64,000 nt of DNA from Chytridium lagenaria (GCA_025449115.1 JAHLKC010000088.1:62001-126000); one strand, 5' to 3'; shown: positions 23,171-36,410, counted from the stretch's first letter. A program made the numbers and translations. Notes: generated from the sequence alone by a model not told the origin.

Positions 23171-25611
23171 ATGTCCCGCATCCTTCGCTATCTAAAGTCA
23201 AGGATCGCAGAGTTCCTTGTCAACGTGCACAAAGTCCACTTTTCCGCAAACTCTTTCTTCTGACATTTATACAGGCTCCCCACCGACAGAAATCTATGCA
23301 ACGCCAGCGATCCTCCACGACACCGCCACTGTCTGCTCAGGTGTCGATAGTAAATGCCTCGAAGAATTGGACGGTTTTATGCATAGCTTAGATACGATGG
23401 TTCAGGTAACTCATTACTTCGAAGCACACCTTACGATGTTGTTTAGATCACTCAACGACTTCAAAGAACCCTTCCTCCTGGGGATGGCAAGGATGCGTTT
23501 GAGACGCTCCACTGTAATTTGTTACATATATCTGAGCGTCTGAATAGTGTACACCATCTCGCTCCCATCTTAATGACGTTTTTCAAACAAGGAAACTATG
23601 GCCTCATTCTTTCTGGTAAGGTTTTATTTCTTCATCATTATCAACATTTGACTTAGATCGTCACGGAAACCGCCGCCTCTCTCGCCAAGTTTTGGAGAAA
23701 CCACCGAAACCCGATTTCGCGGATGCTTGATTTCATGCCGGCTGATAAAGCGAGTGACGACGCAAAGGCAAAGATCGGGGTAAGCTAACCCAAATATAAT
23801 GTTAGTCTTACGATTCAACTAGTATCTTGTGGCTTCTTCGTCGCTCTTATTCCGTCTCGCAATATATTGCCGGTCATACCTCCAGGTAACGCGTTCCATA
23901 TCTACTAACCTAAATTTCTTTCCAGGTCCTCTCGCTTCAAAACCGACTCCCGACCCCTCTCAACAACGCATTTGATAAGATTAAAGGATGTGTTGAAGTT
24001 ATCTACACCCTGGATGGCGAGTCGCAGACAATCTGGTCATCCCTTGCGAACTCGAAGCATCTATATCGATCTGTAAAGATACCCAGCGTCTAAATGGCCA
24101 GATTATAAAAAGAGGTTAGCTAAAGCATCACATATTTGCTTACTAACACCAGCCTCAGAACGCAATCTTCACTATCTCCGAACCCTCTTACAAATACAGG
24201 GACCCTACCCTCGAAAGTCCTCGTCTAACCTTCACCCTACCCCACCATAACCACATCCTCATCCACCTCCGAAAGCTCACCCACGAATTTGTCCACCAAA
24301 AAATCCCGTCGTCACCGAAAACCCTTCCACAAACCCCCAAACACGTTCGAAAACACCGAACTGATTTTATTGACCGACATGATTCTCGTTGTCCGCGTTG
24401 ACGGGTTCACGAAAACGTTGGTGGTCGAACCGATTCCCGTGGAAGCGGACGAGCAAGTGGTAAAGTGGAAACGCGGGAGTGATACTGTTTTGGATTTAAG
24501 GATTAAGGAGAAAAAGATGGTTGAGAGTTACGAGTTATGGTGAGAATGATAACGAATCGTTGGAGAGTTTTTGAAAAGAAGTTTTACGAGACTGTGATAA
24601 AGAGAAGGAGTAGTACATTTAGTAAGTTGTCATTACTTTTCTTGGAACCTCAACTAAGCCATTTTAGGTGTCAGCAGAGACATTGTCCATACAAGCAACT
24701 CCATACAGTGTCCATGCGTCGCTCGATCCAAGCATATACCCATCACACCTCCCTCCGATTTTTTCATCGACACCGCACCCACAACCCCACCCTCGGCGGC
24801 CCCCACGACCATCCTTATCCCCACCCCCCCACCCCCCACTCCCACCGCAGCCGAGCAACTAACAGCCCTCGCGAAACTGCGCGAAATGCAACGTCCCGCT
24901 CCCACCGTCAAGCCCATGGAAAACGCCCATCCCGTGTCAGAGGTCCCAAAGAAGAAAAAGAAACCTCTCGATCCGAAGAAAAGAGAAAGAGCGGCTTGAG
25001 AAGATGAAAGTGAAGACGGATGCAAAAGATGGTGAAGGCGGGTGTGAAGCTTGTGAAAAAGGGTATGGAGATGGCGGAAGCGGGGTACTGAGAATTCGAG
25101 GCGGGCATCAGTCAAACTTATTCTTACGAGCGAAAACGCTGAGATTGAAGCACTTATGGAGAAACAGAAGCGTGAGAAGAGGATGGCGAAAGCGGGTGCA
25201 AAGTTACGAAGAAAGGGCTACAGATGGTGGACGCTGGTATACAGACTTTAAGTGATAAAGCTAGTGGATCAATCAAAGATGAGAATATGAAGAAGACGCT
25301 GGGTGAGATAACGCCAAAGGAAGGTATTAAGAACATCACTGGTGTTAGTGCGGATGTAAATTCTGAAGCCAATCAACGGCGGTCAAGAAGGCGCTGTGGA
25401 TTCGAAACTAGATTTAGCTCTCTTGGAGTGTGAAAGAAGATTGAGGCGGGAAAGTAGAGTGTGGGAAAATAGTTGCGGAGTTGGAGTCCTCGAGCCAAGT
25501 TGGGTATCTTCACCGTCAATGTTCAGTGATGATGGGAAGAGTGTGATTTTGAACGAGAATATAAGGGCGCTATTGACATTATTGCAAGGATCCGGACGGT
25601 TTGGCGCTTAA
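23171..25611 (+). CDS. Hypothetical protein with a PH-like region, possibly RhoGEF-related
   Basis: A proposed gene starts with MSRILRYLKSRIAEFL at 23171 and continues through several short exons. Helical segments such as QVTHYFEAHLTMLFRSLNDF and HHLAPILMTFFKQGNYGLIL loosely recall Dbl-homology helices. A later block reads ELILLTDMILVVRVDGFTK followed by a terminal YELW near 24540, the strand pattern of a PH domain. After this the protein becomes Pro/Thr-rich and then Lys/Glu-rich (KKKKKPLDPKKRERA). Several frame changes are required, for instance near 23265, 24540 and 25000, so the exon model is poor. The PH-like assignment is by pattern only; a RhoGEF role is speculative. Confidence 0.4.
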
Positions 25612-26120
25612 AGTGATGCGGATTTATGAGGCTCGGGATATTTATTTTGTTTTGTTTTGCGATGGAATGGTTAACAAAAAAATGCTTAAAAATAAAGTAA
25701 ATTGATAAACAAACATTAACATTTTTTCATCCGGAGGTAAGGGAAGAGGTTCTTGTGTAGTCGACGCGTAAGCTGGGCAGCAGACCTCCGCTGTAACCCT
25801 GACAGCCTAATCATTTTAAATATTTATTCTACATAAATATCTTCAGTAATAATATTTTTCTTGCCTCGTTTCATATTGATGTGATCAGGTATATTGGTAT
25901 GCCGCAGTCACTTCCCATATACGCTCCTTTTTGATTATCAAAGTACCCGCAACTCTTGAGGACGTCCAACACCTAAAGAATTTCACAATGAAATCAATAT
26001 ATGAAATCAATCCAGGTATTTACAAAGTTGTATAAAAAGTATTTATATATAAAATAAAAAACCATGCACAAAAGTGGAGAGACCTGCATCCCCAACAAAC
26101 GTAATCCATTCAAACAAATA
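25612..26120. other. Convergent intergenic region
   Basis: This AT-rich 509-bp gap lies between converging genes. An AATAAA-like sequence near 25690 suits the plus-strand gene. Nothing else was recognised. Confidence 0.4.
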
Positions 26121-29100
26121 TCACACAATTCCCCAAACCTTCCTCCCTTCTTCATCCAAAGCCAATTTCAGCCGTTGCCGATATTCCACCAACCCTCTCC
26201 GCTCCTTCACCCTCAAATAAACTGCCGCCACCTTCTGTCTCGTAGCCTGAACATATGTCAACCTGTACTTTGATTCTTTCTTGGTCACAGGTGAGTCAGG
26301 GAGTGGTGGGAGTTGGGACACTATATGGGACCGTTCAGGCTCAGCGGCGACGGCTATAGAATCATGTGTGGGCGAGGCGGCCGGCGGTGAAGAAAGGATA
26401 GATGTGGCGTTAGAAAGGTTCACGGGATCTGCGCTAACGACGGTAAAGCTACCGCCATCCGAAACCTTGATCGGTTGGATTTCGTCCGTTTCAATTGTAG
26501 AAGCCGAAGTTTCAACGTGTGGCTTTTCATCATCTATCTCAACCCCTTCAGCTTGCGCGATGTTCATCGATATTCTAGAATCTTCCCCCTTGACTGACAG
26601 TAACGTTAAATCCACCCCTTCCTCTTCATCCGACTTCCTCCTCCTTTTCACCGAACTCTCCGAGCCCGCCGACTCCCTATCTCTCTCATCTACCTCATCA
26701 CTTCCACCCTCATCCCCACTCTCCTCATCATCATTCATCTCCTTCCTCCTCAAAAGATTCCCACTTCCCAGCCTCTTCTTCCGCAGCCCTAACAAGCACC
26801 GGCACAAACCCAACTTTACGTTCGTTTAGGACCTCATCCAACGCAAAATAATAATTCACGTCCGCCTCATATGCCATCCAGAACCTATCTTCCGCAACGT
26901 TTTTATCCAAAGAAGACATCTTAGTCGCCGGCGACGAGGATCCATCCGCATGCACCCTAGCAAGAATCGGAGGGTCGGGAAACATCATCAGCCGCCTCTC
27001 AACAATCGACACCATCACCGCAAGGTATGACCCGTATATGATCGATCGATGCCGTCTTGAACGGAGGTGCGATGCCTTTGCAAGAGACCGCGCTGCGGCG
27101 GCTGCAACAGCTTCGGCGGAAGGTGCAAAAACAGGGGTGGCGAATAGCGGGGGGTTTGAGGATAATGATAGGGCTCAAAGAGCTGTGGCGTTTGAAGTGG
27201 TTGTTCCGGCTGAGGGAGTTGAGGCTGGGTTAGGATTGGCGGAAGTGGAAGGTTTGAGACGTGAGTTTTCGGAGGGAGATCATTGATGTCAAGGCATTCA
27301 GCAGGGATCAAAGCACCGTCCTTTAATCTAATAGTCAAGCCGTCAGGCTCCCACGTTCCGATAGGGGACGTCGCCCGAGGAGGGTTCCATTCAAAATCGT
27401 CGTAGTCGCTCACATCGCTCATTACTTCGTCATCATCAACGCCATGAATGGGTGGCTCCGCAGCATTGCTTCTCTTCATATGTGAAAGAACTTTTGCCAT
27501 ACGTGTCTTTTCCGAAAGGACGTCTTCTCCTCCTGTGTCTGAGTCCGAATCGGAGCTTATAAAGTAATGTGCCTTAAGCATCTTGGGCTCACGCTCATAA
27601 ACCTCGAATTCGGTATGGGACATTAAAAGCACTCGGATGGTTCTACAAATTTAATAAGCGTAAATTCGATACCCATGATAAAAAAAGATTTAAAATGCTT
27701 ACGTGAAAAGCCGATCTGGAGTCATGTCCTTTAACGGCAAATGGAAGAAGCTTTCCCCTGGATTATCAACTTCATCATCCATAGCCGGCGGCATCAAACC
27801 ATAATCCACCAACAGCTTTCTCGCCTTCTCATAAAGCCTAACGTCAAACTCAGCCTTCTCCTTCCCTTTCTCAACCTCAAGCCGTCGTCTTTCGCGTTCT
27901 GCAACATTCTTCCATGCTCCACGCACATCCATCGGCTCTCCGGGCATCGGCAGCACATAAGGCGGCAGATCAAGCTCATGCGGTAGAGGAAGCATACCCG
28001 GAACCCAATTCGGCGGCACGCATCCTTTTCCTGCAGCACTGGATCCTCCATTGACAAGCTTGTCTGTCCGGAAGCGGGCTCTCGGAGAAAGACTTTCAGG
28101 AGCGGAGTAAAGGGGGCGGTGAAGAAGTTCGTAAGCAATAGCGGTTGACCCAGCAGTGCGGAGGAAGGAGATGACGGCGTCTTCCACAAGTCCGACGGAG
28201 ATGTCGATAACATCGTTGAGGTTACTGGCGCGCTCACTCTCTTCGAAACTATTTGTTTTGACGTTTACCTCCAAACAGGAAGCATGGCCGTAGCACAGCA
28301 AAAGAGCTGAACTGGGAAGTCCACCTAAAATTTGTTGATTAATAAAACGCTTCTTATTCTTCACAAACGAAAAATAGAAGGGCACTTTAAAATATACCTT
28401 GATTTATGCAAACCTGCGACCCGGAACACATGAATCTTTCAGTCATGAGAGAAAAGGCTGGGGTAAATTTTCTTAACGAATATCCACGCGGCAGTGTCAA
28501 AGTCTCAAAACTTGAAGCACTTGATGAATTCCGACTTCTCCTATCTCTATATTCTGTCTCGTCACTCTGAGCTGCTGCTGCACACAATTGAGCCAACTCC
28601 CTTTCCGTGACCCGAATAGATTCCCGCATTACCCCTCGTTCATCGGGCTCATGTCTATCAGGAACAAGCCACATTGAGCCTTCAGTATATACAGGGAAAG
28701 CCGGTCTCCACGGCCCTTTACCAGGCGCATACCCAAGGTGGCTGCTGTTGTTCATGTGCATTTGGCGATCATTTGTGTCGAGCCTAAAGTAGCGACGTTC
28801 TACTATATCCATGAATGGAATCAAAACGAGTCTCCCTCTGGAAGCAGGCGACGTCATTCTGCATTCCTTGGTATAATGCACCGGTGCAAGAATCCGTTGC
28901 CATGAGCACGGTGTCGAAAAGCCTCCACGGATCTTCAGGTTCCCTTGAGGCTCCACACCAGAGAATGTGTCGTTCAAAACAAAATCATCTACTTCCGGAT
29001 CGAGTCAGTAAGGTACGGTATTGCGGCTGAACCACGGTCAACGGCTAGCCTAGGTAGTTCGTCATCGTCTCCAGAGACATGCGGAAACCAAAGCGACCGG

Positions 29101-30007
29101 GAGAGGACAACGCTCAGACAGATTCGAAACAAATCAAAGCTCCACAGCAAAGGCCGGAACTCGCAGGGCACCCAAAAGTTTCGATTCCTAGCTCCATGAC
29201 TAGATGAATCGTGTGATGCAGGTGAATTTTGAGCAGAGTTTCCGCGTCCAAATCAGCTTGATGGGCCATGGCGTCGTTTTCAAGCTCTATCAGCTTCTTG
29301 GACAACGGAGAACATAGCTTGTAAAGACGCTTTTTAAAAACTCTATATCCGCCAACCCTGCCGCTGACGTTCCTTCAAGTTCGGCAAGCTCTTCAGGCTC
29401 GAATACTGCAGGACCTGCGGTGCGATTGTCAAGGTTTGGAATTATCCGACCGTCCTCCGTCATGTGAAGTAGATTCATAGAAGCCAAGTAATGGTAAAAT
29501 CGAGAAGGTCGACCCCAAGCAACATGAATGAACATCTTGACGGTGAGAGCAAGGACCGGAGGTTGATATTTGAGGTAATGCTCGAGTTTTTGTTCCCACT
29601 GTAAGGAATACGGCGGGGTATATATGTGACCAGAACCCAAAACATGGACGGCCGGAACTCTGACGAGATGAGTGGATGCTTCGCAATTGGAACTTGTTGT
29701 CAAAATCTGGAAGTTTGGAGGGCGTCATGGTGCTCATGACGGAAGCGTCAAACTCGATACCATGGTTTTGACTGAAGAACTTTTCCATGGGATACTGTAT
29801 CCTTTGCGTCCGTTCAACAGGTGGGGGAGGTGCGGTTACTTGAGTGTAAGTTGATGATGATACTCGGGAATGTTGCGGTGTGGGTTGTTCACTGGAGGAT
29901 AATTGTTCAGAGATCTCTTGCGTTGTTGCATCCTCAATGTCTGGTTCTGGTATTGAGGGCTTCTCCTGCCCTTGGTCGCCCATGTCTGTGGGTGTGACTG
30001 ATGTCAT
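26121..30007 (-). CDS. Large unrecognised, mostly hydrophilic protein
   Basis: A long minus-strand gene of at least six exons begins at MTSVTPTDMGDQGQEKP (30007) or further upstream: another possible first exon starts at 30409 with MISSPKKGKKKVRFG. The N-terminus is acidic and Pro/Ser-rich. A more ordered part reads PPYSLQWEQKLEHYLKYQPP, then GRPSRFYHYLASMNLLHM, then LLKIHLHHTIHLVMELGIET. Further exons contain VNVKTNSFEESERASNLNDV and RFDTRLYEKARK-like helical segments. The C-terminal third has Asp/Ser/Glu-rich stretches and ends with LKLALDEEGRKVWGIV at 26121. Introns occur near 27700-27640 and 28386-28330. Frame changes are evident near 29690, 29310, 29060, 27230 and 26770. I do not recognise the family and assign no function. 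Confidence 0.5.
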
Positions 30008-30409
30008 TCATCCGCCACTCGAAGAATTTGGCAGAGCCCCGAAGCAACGGAAAGACGGTTAGGACCGATGATGAAGCGAGTCGAATATCAAATCCGGTTG
30101 TGCGAGTCGAAACGTTGAACGTCAATTGTTTCCAAAGCCGTCAGTCAACTTTTTTAACTTTGCACAGCCCGACAAAAGCAGCCCTCTCTACAAAAGATTT
30201 GTGGAGTGACCAAGTGTTGGGGCTCCAGCGCTGCAGGAGGTTGCAAGAGAGTCACCCGTTCCTCTTACCCCAGTCGTCAGCTCAAGGCCGCCAAATGGCT
30301 TGAATGATGATGGAGAGTGGATTGCTAAGGGGTCCGAAGACGAAGGCTTGTGTTTACACCCTTTGCCAAAGCGGACTTTTTTTTTCCCTTTTTTTGGCGA
30401 TGAAATCAC

Positions 30410-30857
30410 TGGATCATTGGGGGCAAAGGCGACTGTTGAGGTGCGTGCATCCTGACACGGCGCTTTACAATCGTCTCCACAGAGACGCGTGCCTCTTTTT
30501 GGCGTAGACGGCTCAAGTGCCTCTGCAAGCGTTAATGTGAGTTAATAAAGGCCTTCAAGTATATTCTTTTCTTTTCTTTTTTCTCTTTCAAATGGCAAAA
30601 GGATGGGGGAAAGTCAAATGCTTTATAACGAAAACACTGCAACTTAACATGGGAGGGGGTTGGATGGATGAGGGATAAAACAATAATTCTTTAGAATCGC
30701 CATGTAAAGGTTATTAAGAATGATAACCCGTATTTCCTGGAGAAGTTTAAAACGAATACAAAATAAATAAAGAAACAACAGGGAATGTATTATCATCATA
30801 TGATAACGATTAGTTCTCAAGGCAAATACCCGCCTTCCTTCTCATTCCTCCTCTCAT
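30410..30857. other. Intergenic upstream of the large unrecognised gene
   Basis: This 448-bp gap holds the flank of the large gene and the 3' side of the Cys-rich gene. A pyrimidine-rich stretch lies near 30570-30590. No RNA gene or repeat was seen. Confidence 0.4.
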
Positions 30858-32335
30858 CTACTTTGAGAACTCGAGCCCACAAACATCTGAGCAAGGCATC
30901 CCATCCACATCAACCGCCACAGGATCCGGTAACCTCGAAATGAAAGGCGACGCCGCCAAATTATGAGTCGGTGGCGTACAAGCATCATTCACAATCCCCA
31001 CATCATCTATAACAACCGACATAGGGCCTTGATTCGCCACAGCCCTGAACACGACCAACAGTTTCCGCCCCGCAAACGGCGACAGATCGAACCGTGAAGT
31101 CTGCCAAGGCTCTGAGTCCCTGAATGGAGGCTCTCCAATGGCGTTCATGACATTTTTGACTTTATCTGGAGATAAAGCGGAGGCGAGGATGGAAGAGGTG
31201 GAGGTTTCACGGAAATTAGTAGGAGAGGTGGTTTCAAACCAATTCATGGGTTTGCGAATGGATGAGGCGGCGGTGGCGTCGATAATGTCGACACGGAAAT
31301 GTTGATTACGCACCACGTTGGCAGAAGTCGTGTCATATTGGACGTAGAAATCTCTTGCCCAGTTGACGGCTGCCCACCGGAATTTGATAATATCACCCTT
31401 TACAGGGGTGTATTCACGGTAGAGGATGAGGGAGCCGGGGGAGGCGAAATCCATTACGGCCATGCGGCTCGAGGAGCTGGCACGAGAAGGTGGAATCGCG
31501 GGAATGGTCTTTCCAGAAAGTGGACCACGAATGTCGTTATGCTCGTAATCCTCAGCAGTGGATTTAAGTGTGGTAATAGTAGCCCCACGAGATCCCCGCT
31601 GCCGCACAAGACTCCACCCCTTAAGTCCTTGTTCAAAGTCACCATTAGGAATGCCACTTCCGCAAGTAATGGAGCATTCACAGAGTGTGCATGAGCAAAG
31701 CTCATTGCTAGGGGATGATGGAGAGCAAACGCTCGCGCACCAAGAGTCTGTGGCGTAGGTTCCTGGGACGGCTGTGTATTCCTGGGTCTTGCAGGTACGT
31801 GGAGACACGCAGCGGCCAGCTGAATCGCCAGATGTGAGGCGTGCTTCTGGGTTCACGCAGGTACAATGCGCTGATGGGCAGTTGAAAGGAGGTTGGTTGC
31901 AAGATGCTTGACAAAGGAAGGAGCTGCCTTCCTTTGTGTTGTACCTGTTATCAGCACAGCTGACTCTGTAATATTCATGCATCAGAAAATCAAAATCCAC
32001 TAGAGATTTAAAACATCAATCAACTCACTTGAGACCTTCCACATGTGCAAGCAGCATCCCGAGGCACATTTCTCCGCGCACCACTTGTCATAAGTGGGGT
32101 CAACGCCATACCATCCCATCAAGCAAGACGAACTCCCGTCGACCTCTTCCTATCCGCCTCCATTCCTATTCACATCCTGATAAAACCCATGTTGTCTAAC
32201 AACCTCAGGGTTTCCACGCACCCAATTCAATGGTTTCTCCTCCTTAAAAGTATCTTCTCCTTTTTCATCAAATCGACTCCTGTTGCAAACATGCTCCACG
32301 CATACGAGCAGTTTGCTCATTAGATTCCTCTTCAT
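30858..32335 (-). CDS. Cys-rich protein with a C-terminal galactose-binding-like domain, probably extracellular
   Basis: Exons encode Cys-rich modules followed by a jelly-roll-like domain. The modules include YDKWCAEKCASGCC, CQASCNQPPFNCPSAHCTC and TYATDSWCASVC. The domain opening GIPNGDFEQGLKGWSLVRQ is typical of CBM4/9-like or other galactose-binding folds, and the end MSVVIDDVGIVNDAC fits the last strand of such a domain. The two repeated YDKWC/TDSWC modules suggest internal duplication. An intron lies at about 32030-31970. The start is uncertain: an ATG at 32335 overlaps the stop of the upstream gene, and a TAG near 32121 must be an indel or belong to an intron. No convincing signal peptide was found, so extracellular location rests on Cys content. 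It could bind a glycan. Confidence 0.55.
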
Positions 32336-34532
32336 TGTGTGAGAAAAGGCCCGACGAGGTTGGAGAGATGGTCTGCGAGACTGTCAGCTCGAACGCTTGA
32401 AAGAAATTCCTTGATGTTGAAATCAAAGCCAGCAGGATTCTTCTTCGTCACCAAAAGACTCGGATTGAGCAGCGAAAACGTTCGACCATTTGCTTGAGGC
32501 TTTTCGGTGCTGCGTGGTTCTTGCGAAACTGCTGACGACGATGTAACAACGGGTGCTTTAGTTGACACTGCAGCTGAAGTAGGAATGAAACTATTTTTGT
32601 TCGATGCTGTGCAACATCTATGGATTTAGTCTTCTTTGCCTTGACGACGGAAGACTCTGCCTTTGCCTTAACAATGGAAGGCTCAGCTTTCGCAATGGTC
32701 TTTGTTGCAGCCTGCACAGCACGGCGGAACGTAAACTTCTCCCCACTAGCCAGTAACGGCCTACTCAGTCCTTTTCCACGACCACGGAGCTCCAACTGTC
32801 GCAGCTTCTTTTTCAAGAGAGATATATAACGAGTATCCTTTGGTGAAATCAATCCCTGAGATTGACTCTTCATATCGCCCGACTCTGCTTCTCCACTCTC
32901 ATCCCCAAACACCTGTGAAATAGCAACCTTCATGTCCTCAGGAATGCCCCAATCTTCAAGGTTCAACCAGTTTTTAAGGATATTTCCGTAATTAGTGTTG
33001 ATGGTCGCTTCAGTGTCTTCTTCGTCTCCACCAAAAAAGTTTGCAAACACGCCATCCTGTTTCTCTGGTTTTGCTTCCTTTGAGACTACCGTGTCATCAC
33101 CCTGTGGTGCGATAAAAGCTGCCAAAAACTCTGCCCCTTTACTAGTGGCCCCATCTTCATCTGCCGCACCAACCCATTGTGCGATCAAATCAGCAGCACT
33201 CGAACTCCCTAATTTTGCAGCATCATAAAGGTATTGGAAGAAGACAGCAGCTGAAGTGTCAGAAGCGGCTTGACCGTCGTTAATGTCTCCAGTAAGCGGT
33301 ACAAAGAACTCGGAAAAGACGTTTCCAGATCCTGTAACATCTTCCTCCTCTTTTGGCTTATCCACTTCACGCGCGGCCTCCATCTCAGCCTTCAATAAGT
33401 CATCGATAAGTTTCTTCGCAGACGCGACGCCACCCCGCGCTGCAGAATTCAAGAACGTGAAAAACGACTTCAACACGGCAGAGGAACCTTCCATTTCTTC
33501 TTTTGTCCCTTCAATATTTGCTGATAAAAAGTAATCAGCAAAGACTGTTCCAACTTGAATATCCGTTGTTTCACTTTCCGGCGCAGATTCCTCGACCAGT
33601 GATTTAAAGAAGGCTTTCAAGAGTTCCCCTGCAGATGCACTTCCAGCTTGTGCAGCGCTGCTTAAAGCCTGCAAGAACGGGGTGACGGGTTCAAACACCT
33701 TCTTCCACTCCATCGTTTCCTTGACAGTCTCATCAGCATCCTGAGTTGCCAATATCTTTTGAAGGATAGACTTTTCACCATTGCTCGCTGGATTTTCGTT
33801 GGACTCCATCACCTCTGACTCCGCCCACCGAGCCAACAACTCTCCCGCATATTTGCTCCCATCTTCAGCAGCATGTTTCAACGATTTTAGGAACTGTGCG
33901 ATACCGTAATCAGTTTTTGGCAAGTCCTCCATACAGTGCTGCTTCCGCGGGCGTTTCTTCAAACTCATAGAATGTAAAAAGCTCTGCAGCCCCGAAAATG
34001 ACGGGAACTTAAAGCCCGCCTCCTCTTCTTGTTGAGGGATGATTACAGGGACGTCTTTCACAGTTACCGGTTGACTCGTAGGAGCAGGTTGAGCTTTGAC
34101 GATCCGTTCAGTGATCACAGGATGTTGAGGTTTTGCTGCTTCCGCCGTTTTAACCGCCTCCGGTTTATCCGCAACCTCCTCTTCCTCCTCCTGTCCAGCA
34201 AACAATCCCCAAAACGATCCTGGCTTCTCAGTTTCCTGCGCCGGGTTGGCTGTAGCTGCGTAAGGCGTCTCCGTGACATCATGAGACTCCTGTCCAACAA
34301 CAATCGTCCTCCACCAAGCTGTTTTTGAAGCTACATCACTCTCGTTGCCTTTCTTCATCAACCCACCCACACTCAAACCATTGTGTGCAAGTTGCCAAAG
34401 CGCTACCCAAATTCATTAGCTGTTCCAACAGCGATCACAACACTCACCAGCTGCAACGACAAGCACGGATAAGATATCTATCAAGTTGTTCGCCAAGAGC
34501 TCATAGAGGTTCTGCCCCTTTGACGGACGCAT
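32332..34532 (-). CDS. Membrane-anchored protein with four ~73-residue repeats, unknown family
   Basis: Exon 1 (34532-34448) encodes MRPSKGQNLYELLANN and then a hydrophobic anchor, LIDILSVLVVAAALWQLA, completed across the intron at 34447-34403. Exon 2 runs to 32332. Four imperfect repeats, about 73 residues apart, share the core F(L/F)xxLxxAAxxGSxxAxxL. Examples are FLKSLKHAAEDGSKYAGELL (about 33895), FLQALSSAAQAGSASAGELL (about 33675), FFTFLNSAARGGVASAKKLI (about 33455) and FFQYLYDAAKLGSSSAADLI (about 33240). Acidic linkers separate them. The C-terminal region is basic (KLRQLELRGRGKGLSRPL) and ends DSLADHLSNLVGPFLTQ. One frame change near 32610 is needed. I know no family with this repeat. 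The Sel1-like look of the AAxxG core was considered, but the spacing does not fit. Confidence 0.7.
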
Positions 34533-35406
34533 CGTCGACGACCAGTATCTTCTGAGTCAGGAGTTCAGGAATATGGTGATAAGGGCTCTCCCATGCGCTA
34601 TTGTTATAAAGACCCCAGCGGATTTACCGATCATTGGTTTTAGACCGCCATCACAATGGTGGTATTCTATGTTAAGAGTCGTCCAATCTCAGGCACCGAA
34701 ATGGGGGCTAGACCCTGTTCATTTAAGATGAGTCTTAATAGGGGACCTGAGAGAAGATGAGTGGCTATTATTAACGGCCGATCATTAAACGACTGGCGCT
34801 GAAGCAAGGTATCCCCAGATTAAAACCCACAACACAATGATGCCGTCGACCGTACCCATACTTCGTCCGTCGCCATCACCACTTTACCGCCGCAAAGCGC
34901 GGACGCCGCCAAAGAATTGCCATCAAAGCATGTGGCCATGAGTTCATGGCCGAACAAAGCGCTTGCGCGCCACGCTTCACTTTGACAAACGTCTTTTCAC
35001 CTGAGCCCAGCTGCCCAGCATCACAGACGCTTTCGACCCCTGCACTCCCAGCCTTTGTTAAAGTTTTAAACGTTGCTAATAAGTACATGTCTAGCTAAAG
35101 TACAGTCTCAAAAGACGCAACATCCTCACTTAAAGTGAAAACAGCTGAAATAAACGGCCGCAGCTATTCAAATAAAAGGACCATAAAAATACATATATAT
35201 TTTAAGACGGGAACAAGAACAACGATATCGATACATAAGAATACAATAAATATATAGGGAGAGGACGGCCGGAGACGGGTGTATGCGTATTGCGAGAATA
35301 TTCTTCGCCAAAAAAGATATAAAAAAATATATATAGGTGAGGGACAGGTCGGGTTGAAGGAAATAGTTGTGGGTGCGGGGCGTTGTGATCGAGTTGGTGT
35401 GATGGC
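34533..35406. other. Intergenic between the four-repeat gene and the cyclin
   Basis: This 874-bp gap has a moderate-length minus frame at 34876-35088 without recognisable content. A TA-rich tract lies near 35185-35340. No RNA gene was identified. Confidence 0.4.
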
Positions 35407-36410
35407 TTAGTAGCCAGCCTGAGAAGTTCTTCTCATGCTCATATGTTCAAAAGAAGGTAGAGAAGACCCGTAACTCCACTGATCATCTTTACGGCCATAC
35501 CCTTCATTAAGCTGCTGCTTGTAGTAACGGTACCTCTCCTCGACTTCACGTTCAACGTCTCCGTTTGCTTCATAGACGTCTGGAGGAGGAGTCACGGGAG
35601 GTCGAGGAGGAGCGGGTAGGCCCATCATGGTGTGAGTGGAATGCGCGGAATCTTTGATGGCTCCACCAGGGAGCTCCTCGGCAATGACCTTGAGTTTACG
35701 GATAAATTCGTGGTATTCGTTCTGACCAACATGGACCTGCCATCTACAAAAAAGGAGTTAACACATGAAAAAGAATAGCAGCTTGAAACGCACAAAAACG
35801 TGAAGCCTACCTTATTTTAGCCAGAAACTCTCTCTCCATCCCATTCATTGTCCTCAAGTCAACCCCCGCAAACTCCACCCACGCCACATTATCAACCCGA
35901 TCATCATCTAACACTTTTTTGCGCAATCAACAGTGCCGTGCTAAACAAGTTACACTCTGCCCCCTCCCTCACAGGCTCCTTTGCGTTGATTTCCCGCAGT
36001 CTCGCAATAAACAGCAGAGCCAGGACAATCATTTGAGTGGAGATGGATGGACAGCGGAGAAGACGACGGACATACACGAGGAGACGGTGACGGGTGGTTT
36101 GAAGACGGGGTTCCAGGGGTGGACTGGGTGGACATCTGGAGGAGGTGAAGGAGGAGGACGACCAGATTCGATGGATGACGAGGCTGACGAATTCAGCGAG
36201 ACGGTGATCTTTGGTCATTGGGGCCATGATGCGGAAGTATGAAGTGGGTGAACCTTTTTGAGAAAGCCGGGATGAAGGGGGATGGGAAGTAGGTGATGAC
36301 CCTGTGATATGCGGCGGCTGGTGGTGAAAGTGATTTTTGGGCGGGAGACGGAAGAGGGAAAGGTGGGGATCAGAGGGATCCTTTATATCTTTAAAGATGT
36401 CTATTCCCAC
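35407..36410 (-). CDS. Cyclin, Pho80/PCL-like
   Basis: Cyclins of this group bind and activate Pho85-type (CDK5-related) kinases. The cyclin box is clear: MTKDHRLAEFVSLVIHRIW, then a disordered insert, then CPSISTQMIVLALLFIARL, FSTALLIAQK, DRVDNVAWVEFAGVDL and the diagnostic MNGMEREFL. The last exon begins at 35743 after an intron (35810-35744) and continues WQVHVGQNEYHEFIRKL into a Pro-rich tail ending SMRRTSQAGY. A frame change in an A run near 35912 separates LLIAQK from VLDDDRVDN. The ATG at 36410 gives a Pro/His-rich N-terminus; the internal Met at about 36226 (MAPMTK) is an alternative start. Which Pho85 function it serves (phosphate, polarity or glycogen) cannot be read from the sequence. 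Confidence 0.8.
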
